Shown here piece by piece: positions 36,171 through 45,515 of a stretch of DNA of 48,688 bases. Position 1 is the stretch's first letter; each line of letters opens with the position of its first letter. Origin of the DNA: Clostridium sp. (GTDB lineage: Bacteria > Bacillota > Clostridia > Clostridiales > Clostridiaceae); contig NZ_JAUNLM010000012.1 in assembly GCF_030532265.1 (NCBI RefSeq), positions 1 through 48,688 of the forward strand, in the 5' to 3' direction. The notes below the pieces were generated by a model that ran no database searches, was not told where the DNA came from, and worked only from the letters and a program-made list of their open reading frames with translations. The position numbers and the translations under genes are program-made.

Positions 36171-36227
36171 AAACACTCCTAAAATAATAATACTTTAATA
36201 TTAGTATTGTTTATTTTAAGAGTGTTT
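36171..36227 (-). terminator. Amidase terminator hairpin overlapping the azoR ribosome site
   Basis: AAACACTC (36171-36178) pairs with GAGTGTTT (36220-36227), extended by AAAATAA with TTATTTT after a two-base bulge, then AATACT with AGTATT. On the minus strand the second arm reads AGGAGTGTTTTT, so it provides the U tail and is also the azoR ribosome site. Confidence 0.65.
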
Positions 36228-36945
36228 ATTCTATTGAATTAGTTAATACATTTACAACTTTATCTTTTATTTTATCTATATTTATATTTTCTCCTGGACA
36301 TAAAGTATCATTGCAATCTCTATGGCCTATTATATTTTCCATATTATATTTTACAACTAAGCTTGATGCTAAATTTACAAGACTAGTCATCTGGGCTTGT
36401 TCTATATTTTCTTTATCATAACTTCCTTCTAAGCATATTCCTATACTTCTACTATTTTCTCCTATAGCATGTGCTCCTTGCATTTTTTCTTCTCTTCCTC
36501 TATATATAGTTCCATCTTTTTTTATGTAGTAGTGGTATCCTATACCACCATAACCTTTTTCTATGTGCCAAGAATGTATTTCTTTTGGTTCAACATCAGT
36601 TGTAACAGCATGATGTACAACTATTTTATTTGGTACATTATTCTCTATAATGTCTTCATTCCATTTATAATTAACTTCTTCTATATTTAAATTTCTTATT
36701 AAATTGTCAATATTTTCTGCTAAAAGGCTGTTCTTAACTTTTCCGTACTTACTATTATTCATCAAAAATGTTGAATATCTACTACTTGATATTTTAGTAT
36801 AAATAAAAAAACTAAATATTATTAAGGTTAACGCAACAATTGTAAAAGTTCTTCTTCTTCTTTTTTGCATAATTCTTTCATATCTCATCTTTTTTTTATG
36901 AAACATCTCAATTTCTCTAAGTTTAGCATAATTTGTATTTGCCAT
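36226..36945 (-). CDS. Membrane-anchored N-acetylmuramoyl-L-alanine amidase (Amidase_2/PGRP)
   Basis: 239 residues. A very basic N-terminus (KKKMRYERIMQKRRRRT) leads into one membrane helix (33-50), placing the enzyme outside, tethered. The Amidase_2 domain (about 105-238) has KIVVHHAVTTD with the first Zn ligand, GIGYHYYIKKDGTIYRGR, QGAHAIGENSRSIGICLEG and the closing GHRDCNDTLCPGENI with the remaining Zn ligands. It should cleave the amide between MurNAc and L-Ala in peptidoglycan. No separate wall-binding repeats. Start ATG with a GGGGA site. Its terminator runs into azoR. Confidence 0.92.
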   Translation of the reverse strand: MANTNYAKLREIEMFHKKKMRYERIMQKRRRRTFTIVALTLIIFSFFIYTKISSSRYSTFLMNNSKYGKVKNSLLAENIDNLIRNLNIEEVNYKWNEDIIENNVPNKIVVHHAVTTDVEPKEIHSWHIEKGYGGIGYHYYIKKDGTIYRGREEKMQGAHAIGENSRSIGICLEGSYDKENIEQAQMTSLVNLASSLVVKYNMENIIGHRDCNDTLCPGENINIDKIKDKVVNVLTNSIE

Positions 36946-37113
36946 TCCCCATCACCCCTTAAAAACCTTTAAATATCTAAGACATGCTTCATTTTATACC
37001 AATATTCTATAAATAAATGTTACCATATTTTGTAAATAAATGCAAACTTTTTGTTCTTTTTATATTATTTATCTGATAAAATATTAAATCAGTAATATAA
37101 GGAGGATATAAAG

Positions 37114-37380
37114 TTGAATAATTTATTTATATTTTATTTGTTAATCATTAATATATTGGGCTTTATATTTATGTATATAGATAAAGAAAAAGCTAAAAAG
37201 CATAAATGGAGAATATCAGAAAACACATTAATTATTTTATCTTTATTAGGTGGTAGTATTGGAAGTTTTATAGGAATGAATAAATTTAGACACAAAACAA
37301 AGCATATTAAATTTAAATATGGTATTCCTTTAATAATTATATTTCAAATAATTTTTATATATTTGATAGTAAATAAATAA
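37114..37380 (+). CDS. DUF1294 small membrane protein
   Basis: 88 residues from TTG 37114, with AAGGAGG about nine bases upstream. Three membrane helices; the DUF1294 motifs MYIDKEKAKKHKWRISENTL and LGGSIGSFIGMNKFRHKTKH are clear. This family is found as small integral membrane proteins, sometimes fused to a cold-shock domain, but that domain is absent here. Function unknown. Divergent from the amidase gene and ended by a strong bidirectional terminator. Confidence 0.87.
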   Translation: MNNLFIFYLLIINILGFIFMYIDKEKAKKHKWRISENTLIILSLLGGSIGSFIGMNKFRHKTKHIKFKYGIPLIIIFQIIFIYLIVNK

Positions 37381-37408
37381 AAAAGAACTACTTAGTAGTT
37401 CTTTTTTT
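37379..37408. terminator. Bidirectional terminator
   Basis: GAACTAC (37385-37391), loop TTA, GTAGTTC (37395-37401), with A-run and T-run extending the stem. Between convergent genes. Confidence 0.9.
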
Positions 37409-37410
37409 GT

Positions 37411-38088
37411 TTATTGTCCACTTACATATTTAAATTCTGATCTTATATTTTTTAAATTACCATAAACAGTTATGTTATCATATATCTCAAATATGTAATC
37501 AGGAGAAGGAAATTTTATAAATTCATCTCCTTTATCTATATTTAAAACTTCTATTTCTAAATCTTTAAGATTACTTTCCATTATACTTTTTCCAATCAAA
37601 CTTGAATCTTTTGCTAAATAAATTTCATATATTCCATATCCCTTTGTATCCGTAATTAAAGTAAAATGCTTAGCATTTAACTTTTCCCATATTTTCGATT
37701 TTGATACAGATAACTCAATCTTTGATTCAAACTTTTCAAGTAATGAAGTTTTATGAAAAAAAGCTACTACAATAATAAATATTATAACTACTGTAAAAAA
37801 TCCAATGCTCGTAACACTATCTGAAAGCATTCTTACAAAAAATGATATAAATGTTGCCGTACTTACATAACTTATTACCATAAGCCAACTTGCAAGTTTT
37901 CTTCTTAATGGATTTCTAACTATCATTTCACTTTCCTTTGTAGTAAATCCTGTACTAGTAAGTAAAGATATTACTTGAAATCTTGCTTTTTTTAAAGGCA
38001 TTCCTGTAAGTCTAAAAAGTACTGAGAAAAAATCTATAACTAAAAGAAATATTGCAAGAAACAATATAAACGTCAAGATTAAAACCAT
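37411..38088 (-). CDS. Membrane protein with C-terminal TrkA-C (RCK_C) domain
   Basis: 225 residues. N-terminal helix (about 2-22), a short cytosolic part with SLLTSTGFTTKESEMIV, then two further helices (about 65-87 and 93-112). The cytosolic C-terminal domain (about 140-222) has GIYEIYLAKDSSLIGKSIME and a final DNITVYG strand typical of TrkA-C domains, which bind ligands such as nucleotides and control ion transporters. It lacks the Rossmann RCK-N part and any full pore. It may be a regulatory subunit or an uncharacterised channel-like protein. ATG with AAGGGGG upstream. cls lies upstream, beyond a hairpin. Confidence 0.72.
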   Translation of the reverse strand: MVLILTFILFLAIFLLVIDFFSVLFRLTGMPLKKARFQVISLLTSTGFTTKESEMIVRNPLRRKLASWLMVISYVSTATFISFFVRMLSDSVTSIGFFTVVIIFIIVVAFFHKTSLLEKFESKIELSVSKSKIWEKLNAKHFTLITDTKGYGIYEIYLAKDSSLIGKSIMESNLKDLEIEVLNIDKGDEFIKFPSPDYIFEIYDNITVYGNLKNIRSEFKYVSGQ

Positions 38089-38131
38089 AAACTTCCCCCT
38101 TAATTTTTCTTCTGTAAAAAACTAATTTATT

Positions 38132-38160
38132 AAGAGGACTTTTTAAAAAAAAGTCCTCTT
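38132..38160 (-). terminator. Terminator of cls
   Basis: AAGAGGACTTTTT (38132-38144) and AAAAAGTCCTCTT (38148-38160), a 13-bp stem with a three-base loop, 22 bases after the cls stop. The U tail is imperfect. Confidence 0.75.
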
Positions 38161-38181
38161 AACTTAATTATAAAGCAAATA

Positions 38182-39714
38182 TTACATAAGTGGTGCAAAA
38201 ACTCTAAATATAGCTGTTAATATTCTGTTATATACTTTAACATGCTTGCAATCTTCTAACGTTATTTCTGTACAAACTTTTAACGTATTTATATAATCTT
38301 CTTTTATTGCATTTATAGAACTTGTTTTATATAACCAAACTCCACACTCAAAATGAAGATATAAACTTCTATAATCAAAATTTATAGTTCCAACTGTTCC
38401 TACCTTATCATCTGATACAACAGTTTTTGAATGTATAAAACCAGGAGTATATTCATATATCTTAACTCCAGCTTTTATAAGTTGAGGATAATATGCTTTA
38501 GTAACAATATGCGCATACCACTTATCTTCTATATGAGGCGTTATTATTCTTACATCCACCCCACTTTTTGCAGCTAAAGTTAATGCCGTAACTAATTCAT
38601 TATCAATTATCAAGTATGGAGTACATATGTAAACATAATCTTCAGCCTTATTAATTATATTCAAATAAACATTTTCTCCTACAATCTCATCATCTAAAGG
38701 GCTATCTGCATATGGCTGAACATATCCATCACTTTCAAATTTAAATTTATCTTTTGGGAATCTAAAATCATTATAATCAATATTTTCACCACTATTGAAA
38801 CTCCATATTTGTAAAAACATTATAGTTAAATTCCAAACAGCTTCACCTTTTATCATTATTGAAGAATCTTTCCAATGACCAAATCTAACTATTTCATTTA
38901 TATATTCATCAGCTAAATTTATTCCTCCTGTAAATGCTGTATGTCCATCAATTACAGTTATTTTTCTATGGTCTCTATTATTTAATATTATTGAAAGAAA
39001 TGGTACAAATGGATTAAATACTTTACACTTTATACCTCTTTTTTCAAGTTCTTCATTATACTTATAAGGAAGTGTAGTTAAGCATCCCATATCATCATAT
39101 ATCATTCTTACATCTACGCCTTGTTTGGCTTTTTCTTCTAAAATATTTAAAATAGTATTCCACATTTTACCTTCATGAACTATAAAATATTCCATAAAAA
39201 TATATTTTTCTGCTTTTTTTAATTCTTCAACTAATCTTTCATAAAACTTTTCTCCAGGAGATAAATACTCAGTTAACGTATTTTTATATACCGGAGACTC
39301 TGCATATTTACTTGTATACTTAGCTTGGTTAGCTATTGATTTATCTTGTTCCTCTAACTCACGAATTATCATTGGATCTTGTATTAGAGCCCCTTTAAAT
39401 TCATAATATACTCTAATTATTTTTCTTTTAAAATTATTATTAATTTTCTTTCCACCAAATAATAAATAAAACAAACCTCCAAATACAGGAAACAATAAAA
39501 CAGGTATTGTCCAAGCTAATTTATATGATGGGTTATCTGTTCTACTGACTATGTATATTACTACTAAAACACTTATTATAAAGAAAAATACATACAAGTA
39601 TACAAATGATTCACTAAGCTTCCATATCCCTATAATCAATATAATTAGTTGTATAAAAATTAATAGTCCAACTATGGCTATTCTACTAAATAAAGAATCA
39701 AATATCCTTCTCAT
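38182..39714 (-). CDS. cls: Cardiolipin synthase
   Basis: 510 residues, the normal bacterial length. Two N-terminal membrane helices (about 8-60) are followed by two phospholipase D motifs: HRKITVIDGHTAFTGG near residue 250 and HSKTVVSDDKVGTVGTINFD near 428, each with the HxK(x)4D core. It joins two phosphatidylglycerol molecules into cardiolipin plus glycerol at the membrane. ATG with AAGGAGG upstream. Single-gene unit. Cardiolipin content often matters for peptide resistance, which fits the nearby Bce-type module, though no link is shown. Confidence 0.94.
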   Translation of the reverse strand: MRRIFDSLFSRIAIVGLLIFIQLIILIIGIWKLSESFVYLYVFFFIISVLVVIYIVSRTDNPSYKLAWTIPVLLFPVFGGLFYLLFGGKKINNNFKRKIIRVYYEFKGALIQDPMIIRELEEQDKSIANQAKYTSKYAESPVYKNTLTEYLSPGEKFYERLVEELKKAEKYIFMEYFIVHEGKMWNTILNILEEKAKQGVDVRMIYDDMGCLTTLPYKYNEELEKRGIKCKVFNPFVPFLSIILNNRDHRKITVIDGHTAFTGGINLADEYINEIVRFGHWKDSSIMIKGEAVWNLTIMFLQIWSFNSGENIDYNDFRFPKDKFKFESDGYVQPYADSPLDDEIVGENVYLNIINKAEDYVYICTPYLIIDNELVTALTLAAKSGVDVRIITPHIEDKWYAHIVTKAYYPQLIKAGVKIYEYTPGFIHSKTVVSDDKVGTVGTINFDYRSLYLHFECGVWLYKTSSINAIKEDYINTLKVCTEITLEDCKHVKVYNRILTAIFRVFAPLM

Positions 39715-39807
39715 TTATTCCTCCTTAAAAAGTTCATTACTCTGTAAAGTCCACTACTACTATTTTAATATAAATTCTTTTTTTATTAAATTAAATTTGA
39801 AATAAAA

Positions 39808-39831
39808 AGAACTTAGATTTTACTAAGTTCT
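39808..39831 (-). terminator. Terminator of the SDR gene
   Basis: AGAACTTAG (39808-39816) and CTAAGTTCT (39823-39831); the minus-strand tail is TTTTTATTT. Confidence 0.85.
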
Positions 39832-39858
39832 AAAAAATTTATTAAAAGTATAATTAAT

Positions 39859-40659
39859 TTATCTACCTATAAGTCTAAGTCCTTGAATAACAAATGATTG
39901 ATATGTAGGTGATGTATATCTAAATTTAGGTTTACGTTCCTCAACCGCTCTTATATATTTTAAAACTATTGACTCAGTATCTTTTTCTTCTAAAATTTTA
40001 AATCGCTCTTGCTCTTTGCACTTAATCTTATTAAATTTATCCTTAAAATATGAATTATTTCTCATCCACACATACTTCTTTTCCATATTAAGTTGATTAA
40101 ATCCAGTAGCATAAGCTCCAGGCTCTATTAATACAACATCTATATCACAGTTTTCTAACATATTTAGTTCATCTTTTAAAGATTCTGCAATTCCTTCTAT
40201 TGCAAATTTAGTAGCTGAGTAAGGCGAAAAAAATGGCATTGATATTCTACCAACCAATGATGATACAAAAATTATTCTGCCCTTTCCTTTTGTAATCATA
40301 TTTTGAAGTGCTAATTGAGTTAATTCTAAAACTGAAAATACATTAGTTTCAAAAGTTCTTCTATAGGAGTCAATCGGAACTTCTATTACTGAACCAGTAT
40401 CTCCAATGGCTGCATTATTTATTAAAACATCAATATCATATTCTAAAACTTTTTTTCTATCTTCAATTGATAATAAATCTAATTTAAAGGCTATTAAATT
40501 GTTTTGTAATTCATTATCTCTTGCATATTCGTTAATCCATTTTGCTTCATCATCATAATGTGTTGTTGCATAAACTCTATGTCCTAATCTTGCTAATTCT
40601 ATTGAAGCATCTTTACCTATTCCTGTTCCAGCTCCTGTAATTAATATCCTTTTACTCAC
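39859..40659 (-). CDS. SDR family oxidoreductase
   Basis: 266 residues from GTG 40659 with AGGAGTG upstream (a neighbouring ATG is out of frame and stops at once). Classical short-chain dehydrogenase: cofactor motif GAGTGIGKDASIEL, VLINNAAIGD for ring stabilisation, catalytic Ser in IFVSSLVGRIS and the YSATK dyad near 148-152. Basic and Thr residues after the second strand (YATTHYDDEAKW) leave NAD versus NADP choice open. The C-terminal extension (about 200-266) is as long as in substrate-specific family members. Substrate unknown. Its gene ends in its own terminator and lies just downstream of the Bce-type kinase. Confidence 0.9.
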   Translation of the reverse strand: MSKRILITGAGTGIGKDASIELARLGHRVYATTHYDDEAKWINEYARDNELQNNLIAFKLDLLSIEDRKKVLEYDIDVLINNAAIGDTGSVIEVPIDSYRRTFETNVFSVLELTQLALQNMITKGKGRIIFVSSLVGRISMPFFSPYSATKFAIEGIAESLKDELNMLENCDIDVVLIEPGAYATGFNQLNMEKKYVWMRNNSYFKDKFNKIKCKEQERFKILEEKDTESIVLKYIRAVEERKPKFRYTSPTYQSFVIQGLRLIGR

Positions 40660-40745
40660 ATTAAACCACTCCTATTTTTATATATATAAGTATTATTTCA
40701 TTTTAAATTTAATATTAATCACTTTTGCTAAAATATTTATAAATT

Positions 40746-41750
40746 TTATATATAGGTATTTCCTACTGGAAAAATTATACTAACCTTTGTTCCTTTTCCC
40801 TTATCAGACATTAGTGCTATTCCAAGTCCTAATTTATCACAAAGCTTCTTACATAAATATAATCCTATACCTGTTGACTTACCAAATATTCTACCGTTTT
40901 CTCCTGTAAATCCCTTTATAAAAACTTTATTTAATTCAGATTTTTCAATTCCAACTCCACTATCTTCAATATTTAAAATTATTTTATTTTTTTCTTTATT
41001 GCATTTTATAGAAATTTCTCCTCCACTTAGAGTGTATTTTAATGAATTTCCTAATATTTGATTTATTATGAATTCAATCCACTTTATATCACTAAATATA
41101 TTTGCTTCTATTTCCCCAATATTTAGTTTAATTTTCTTACTTATAAAATCTCTTGAATTCTTTTTAACACAATACATTACAGCTTCTTTTAATGAAAATT
41201 GCTTTACTATATAATCTCTATTAGCTTCATCACTTTTTGAATAATACAAAACTTGTTCTATCATATTATCTATTTTTTTAAGTTCACCTGAAATATTTTT
41301 TGTTACTTCATTTTTATTATTTTCTATAATAAGATTTGTTGATGCAATTGGTGTTTTTATTTCATGAACCCACATTTCTATATATTCTCTATATTCATTT
41401 TGCATATTTTTATAAACATTTATATGCTCATGCATATCTTTATTAGCTTCTTTTAATGCATTATAAACTATTTGTCCTTCTAAAAACTCAGGCTTATTTA
41501 TTATTTCAGCTAACAAATATTTTTGATCTAATTCATTGCTTAATTCTATTATTTCACTATAAAATCTTTTTTCTCTTAAAAATTGAAATATTATATAAAT
41601 AAATAAAGGCATAAACCATATACAAAATATAACAAATATTATTCCATTTCCAAATTTTAAAAAATTCATTAATATAGACATTAATATAAATAATCCTAAA
41701 TTTATTATTAAAAATATACTTTTATCTTTTAAATAACTTAATAAACTCAT
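40746..41750 (-). CDS. Bce-type intramembrane-sensing histidine kinase
   Basis: 334 residues. Two N-terminal helices (about 11-30 and 36-57) with only about five residues between them, so there is no extracellular sensor domain: the intramembrane-sensing design of BceS-like kinases. Phosphoacceptor His129 in MWVHEIKTPIAS; the N box is LGNSLKYT, G1 EDSGVGIE, and G2 FGKSTGIGLYLCKKL. In this family the kinase does not sense the peptide alone but reads the activity of the cognate ABC transporter, encoded just upstream. Its ATG overlaps the regulator stop (ATGA). Confidence 0.92.
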   Translation of the reverse strand: MSLLSYLKDKSIFLIINLGLFILMSILMNFLKFGNGIIFVIFCIWFMPLFIYIIFQFLREKRFYSEIIELSNELDQKYLLAEIINKPEFLEGQIVYNALKEANKDMHEHINVYKNMQNEYREYIEMWVHEIKTPIASTNLIIENNKNEVTKNISGELKKIDNMIEQVLYYSKSDEANRDYIVKQFSLKEAVMYCVKKNSRDFISKKIKLNIGEIEANIFSDIKWIEFIINQILGNSLKYTLSGGEISIKCNKEKNKIILNIEDSGVGIEKSELNKVFIKGFTGENGRIFGKSTGIGLYLCKKLCDKLGLGIALMSDKGKGTKVSIIFPVGNTYI

Positions 41751-42421
41751 GGCATTATATACCCAAGCCCTCTCCTAGTTTCTATTATATCTTTAACTCC
41801 TACTTCTTGAAGTTTTTTTCTTATTCTAGTTACATTAACTGATAATGTATTATCGTCTACATAATAATCAGAATTCCATAAATATTCCATTAAATCATCT
41901 CTACTTACAATTTCACCTTTTCTCTCCATTAAATATGATAATATCTTTATTTCATTTTTTGTAAGTTCTAATGTATTACCATCTTCTAGAATAATTATTC
42001 CTTTTGATAAGTCTAATTTTAAATTTTTATATGTAAGTATATTGGAATCATTTTTTACTCCATTTACCCTTCTAAGAATTGCTTCTATTCTTGCTAAAAG
42101 TATTTGAGTGTTATAAGGCTTTGTTATAAAATCATCAGCACCCAAATTCATACTCATAATTTCATCCATATCACTATCCCTACTTGTTACTATTATTATT
42201 GGAACAGATGATTTTTTTCTAATTTCTCTACATATATGATATCCATCATAATAAGGTAAATTTATATCTAATAATATTAAATCTAAATTAGTTTTTAAAA
42301 CATCTTCTATTACATTTTCAAAATCAATAATTAATGTAGTTTTATATCCATACTTTGAAAGAAGCTTCCCAAGTTCTTCTCTTATAATTTCTGTATCTTC
42401 TATTATCCCAATATTAAACAT
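41747..42421 (-). CDS. Bce-type response regulator
   Basis: 224 residues, OmpR family. Receiver with acidic pocket IEDTE, Asp52 in LLDINLPYYDG, VTSRDSD and the conserved Lys in ITKPYNTQ. Winged-helix domain (about 127-224) ending ETRRGLGYIMP. It should be phosphorylated by the kinase whose gene overlaps by four bases, and it should activate the transporter operon, whose promoter carries a matching operator at 45391-45404. The gene begins after the permease terminator, so regulator and kinase form a separate, probably constant, transcript. Confidence 0.93.
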   Translation of the reverse strand: MFNIGIIEDTEIIREELGKLLSKYGYKTTLIIDFENVIEDVLKTNLDLILLDINLPYYDGYHICREIRKKSSVPIIIVTSRDSDMDEIMSMNLGADDFITKPYNTQILLARIEAILRRVNGVKNDSNILTYKNLKLDLSKGIIILEDGNTLELTKNEIKILSYLMERKGEIVSRDDLMEYLWNSDYYVDDNTLSVNVTRIRKKLQEVGVKDIIETRRGLGYIMP

Positions 42422-42537
42422 AAAAAACCTCCTATCCCTTCATTTAAACATATTTATAAAATATACTTTATTTTAAATAGTATTATATATTATTCTAAGT
42501 CAATTTACATAATGTTCAATAAAATATTTGAACTTAT

Positions 42538-42569
42538 AAAAATAGAGCTACTACAGTAGCCCTATTTTT
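42538..42569 (-). terminator. Terminator of the Bce-type transporter operon
   Basis: AAAATAG with CTATTTT plus an inner GCTAC with GTAGC, one mismatch between; the minus-strand tail is U-rich (TATTTTTATAAG). It separates transporter and regulator units. Confidence 0.8.
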
Positions 42570-42575
42570 ATTTAA

Positions 42576-44552
42576 TTAAATCTTTTTAACTATATTTTTA
42601 TAACCAAAATATGTCGCAATAAAATATCCACTATATACTATTATTATAAATACCATAGTTAATAACGAAGATGATATTATACTTGGCTTTCCATATAATG
42701 CTATAAATGAATTAGTAACCTTTATAGCAACTACTGAATGAACTATAGCAAGTGCTAATGGAAGCATAAAATATGATAATGTTTGAATAAATATTGTTTT
42801 GTTTATCATTTTTTCTGGTGCTCCAATTCTTCTTAATGAATTATATCTTTCAGCACTATCACTAGCTTCTGATAATTGTTGAAGAGCAAGCACTGCTGCA
42901 CTTGATATTAAGAAAATTATTCCCAAATATAATGCAATATATAGTATTAATGCAGTTGAAGCATTCATAACTTCTAATGTTTCTATCTTAGTTGTTAGTC
43001 GTAAAAAAGTACCATTAAAATCATTATTATTTTTAAAGAATTCAGTATAATATTGTTGCGATTTATCTTTATCATTTCCATATTGTATATCTAAGAAAGA
43101 TTGATTAATTTCTAATCCATTTACAACACTATCTGGAACTATAATATTAAATAGAACTTCTGCCGCTGATTGAGTAGATATAGGATTTTCTATTAATTTA
43201 TTATCTTCTAATGTATATTTCTTATTTTCTATTTGTATTTCACTTGATTTTTTTATAAAGTTTTCTATTGTAGGTCTCATTTGTTCCATATTAGATTGTA
43301 TTAAAAACTTATTTTCATCTAACTTTAAAGGTTTTTCTCCATTTAATGCCCTTAATTCATTAAACTCTGATAATGGAATAGCCTTTATATTTCCCATATG
43401 CCCATTCTCAATGGTTTCTTTTATATTTCCATTCGCATATTCTCCCAATAGACTATTAAAACTTACTTTTGTATCATAAAGGTTTATGTAAGCATACTTA
43501 TCTCCACTTATAATTTTAAACTTAGTTTTATCTAATATATTTTTAATTGAATCTTTTTTATTTTTATCAAAATATGCAGTAACTGAAGCATCATATTTAG
43601 CAATATTATCAATATTTTGTTTCTTAAAACCTACACCTGTTGATAATATACTAATAGTTAAAAATAACATTAAACAAATAACTGCCATTGATATAAAATT
43701 TGTGTTTATCTTGCTATTCATTTGTCTTAAAGTAAATATATTTAATTTTTTTAAATATATTTTTTTATTTTTTTGAATTATAACTATTAAAAAGCTTGTT
43801 AAGCCATAGAAAAATAATACTGTTCCTACTATTCCTAAAAGTATTGATATTTTAAATTCAGGTTTGGTAAAATCTAATCCAATTTTAAGTATTAATTTAT
43901 AAGCAAATACTATCATAACTATTGAAATTATAAAAAGAATTCCTGCAATAAAAGGGTTCTTAATTTTGTTCTTTTCTCCCTTTTTATGAGCATTAAGTAA
44001 ATCAATAAGTTTATATTTTGAAATATTAAATGTATTAAATATCATAACTATTAAAAATATAACACCAAAATATATTATTGTTTTTATTATTGAATTTACA
44101 GATACTATAAATTGGTATTTTATTATATTTACTTCAAATAATTTTGAAGTAATAATCGCTAAAAGCTGTGATATTAACATGCCTGCAATAAGTCCAATAA
44201 TTAATGAACCTATACCTATTAACAGTTCTTCTATAACTAAAAGTTTTGACATTTTTCCTTTGCTCATTCCAAGAGACATATAAAGACCTAATTCTTTTTT
44301 TCTTCTTTTTATAAGAAAGTTATTCGCATATATAATAAGTCCACCAAGTATTACTGATACAAATATTGATATGTATGACATTCCATTTGACATAAGCTCT
44401 AAATATTGTTTTTTAATACCCATCATGTCTTTTTGGGCATCAATTGAATTAAAACTATAAAATATACATACCGCAAATGTTAATGTTAGAAAATATATAG
44501 TATAATCTTTAAAACTTTTCTTTACATTATTTATTGCTAACTTAAAATACAT
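42576..44552 (-). CDS. Bce-type ABC transporter permease (BceB-like)
   Basis: 658 residues, ten predicted helices: one near the start, a group of three at about 55-185, a pair near 200-255, one near 285, and three at the C-terminus (about 535-655). A large extracellular domain (about 310-525) lies between helices VII and VIII, the hallmark of BceB/VraE-like permeases that bind lipid II-targeting peptides such as bacitracin. FtsX-like segments (SSAAVLALQQLSEASDSAER near 560) are visible. It begins with an 11-base overlap inside the ATPase gene. Peptide specificity cannot be read from sequence. Confidence 0.92.
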   Translation of the reverse strand: MYFKLAINNVKKSFKDYTIYFLTLTFAVCIFYSFNSIDAQKDMMGIKKQYLELMSNGMSYISIFVSVILGGLIIYANNFLIKRRKKELGLYMSLGMSKGKMSKLLVIEELLIGIGSLIIGLIAGMLISQLLAIITSKLFEVNIIKYQFIVSVNSIIKTIIYFGVIFLIVMIFNTFNISKYKLIDLLNAHKKGEKNKIKNPFIAGILFIISIVMIVFAYKLILKIGLDFTKPEFKISILLGIVGTVLFFYGLTSFLIVIIQKNKKIYLKKLNIFTLRQMNSKINTNFISMAVICLMLFLTISILSTGVGFKKQNIDNIAKYDASVTAYFDKNKKDSIKNILDKTKFKIISGDKYAYINLYDTKVSFNSLLGEYANGNIKETIENGHMGNIKAIPLSEFNELRALNGEKPLKLDENKFLIQSNMEQMRPTIENFIKKSSEIQIENKKYTLEDNKLIENPISTQSAAEVLFNIIVPDSVVNGLEINQSFLDIQYGNDKDKSQQYYTEFFKNNNDFNGTFLRLTTKIETLEVMNASTALILYIALYLGIIFLISSAAVLALQQLSEASDSAERYNSLRRIGAPEKMINKTIFIQTLSYFMLPLALAIVHSVVAIKVTNSFIALYGKPSIISSSLLTMVFIIIVYSGYFIATYFGYKNIVKKI

Positions 44553-45306
44553 TAGTTTCCCCCCCTAGAAGAGTAACAACTTCAATTATTTTATCAAAGA
44601 ATTCTTTTCTAGAATTATTTCCTTTTGTTACTTCATTGAATATTTTTCCATCCTTTATAAATAAAATTCTATCTGCATAACTTGCTGTGAATGGATCGTG
44701 GGTTACCATAAGTATTGTTGCTTTTAATTCTTTATTTATCTTTTCAAAACTTTCTAGTAATTGTCTTGCTGATTTTGAATCAAGTGCTCCTGTTGGTTCA
44801 TCAGCCAATATTAATGTAGGATCAGTAACAATTGCCCTAGCTGATGCAACTCTTTGTTTTTGACCTCCTGATACTTGATATGGATATTTTGATAAAAGTG
44901 TCTCTATTCCTAATTTTTTTGATACATCTTTAACTAAATTATCTATTTCTTTAGGTTTTCTGCCTTGTATTGTTAAGGCTAACGCAATATTTTCATAAAC
45001 AGTTAGTGTATCTAATAAATTATAATCTTGAAATATAAATCCTAGCTTATCTCTTCTGAATTCTTCCAATTTCTTTCCTTTTAATCTTGTTTCATCTTCC
45101 CCATCTAAAAGTATTTTACCTGTAGTTACTGTATCTATTGTTGAAATACAATTTAATAGTGTTGTTTTACCACTTCCTGATGCTCCCATTATTCCAACAA
45201 ATTCTCCTTCTGTAACATCAAAACTTATTCCATCTAATGCTTTTGTAACGTTATCTTTATTTCCATAATATTTTTCTATATTTTTAACTTCTAATATATT
45301 TTTCAT
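44542..45306 (-). CDS. Bce-type ABC transporter ATP-binding protein (BceA-like)
   Basis: 254 residues, MacB/LolD-like ATPase. Walker A GASGSGKTTLLN (41-52), Q-loop IFQDYNLLDTLT, signature SGGQKQRVASARA, Walker B LILADEPTGALDS and H-loop ILMVTHDP. It should power removal of antimicrobial peptides from their lipid II-cycle targets and drive signalling through the partner kinase. ATG with AAGGAGGG upstream, an 85-base leader and a Bce-type operator. The permease follows with overlap. Confidence 0.94.
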   Translation of the reverse strand: MKNILEVKNIEKYYGNKDNVTKALDGISFDVTEGEFVGIMGASGSGKTTLLNCISTIDTVTTGKILLDGEDETRLKGKKLEEFRRDKLGFIFQDYNLLDTLTVYENIALALTIQGRKPKEIDNLVKDVSKKLGIETLLSKYPYQVSGGQKQRVASARAIVTDPTLILADEPTGALDSKSARQLLESFEKINKELKATILMVTHDPFTASYADRILFIKDGKIFNEVTKGNNSRKEFFDKIIEVVTLLGGETNVF

Positions 45307-45390
45307 CAGTATGCCCTCCTTGAAATTATCTTATGTGTATATATTAACTTCTTTACATATAATCTCATATTTATTTATATTTCATTTAAC

Positions 45391-45404
45391 TTACATTTTC
45401 GTAA
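45391..45404 (-). promoter_or_regulatory. Predicted Bce-type regulator operator upstream of the ABC operon
   Basis: On the minus strand it reads TTACG-AAAA-TGTAA, one base away from the TNACA-N4-TGTAA consensus I recall for BceR-like regulators. It lies 85 bases before the ATPase start, suited to activation. An imperfect -10 (TATAAA near 45376) follows. Confidence 0.55.
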
Positions 45405-45515
45405 GACAAAATTTGTAAACATTTAAATAATTAAATAAATTTAACCCCTTTTTTATATTTAAATATGTATAATCTTATTATAACAATTTACAAATTTATT
45501 ATTTGAGGTGATATA

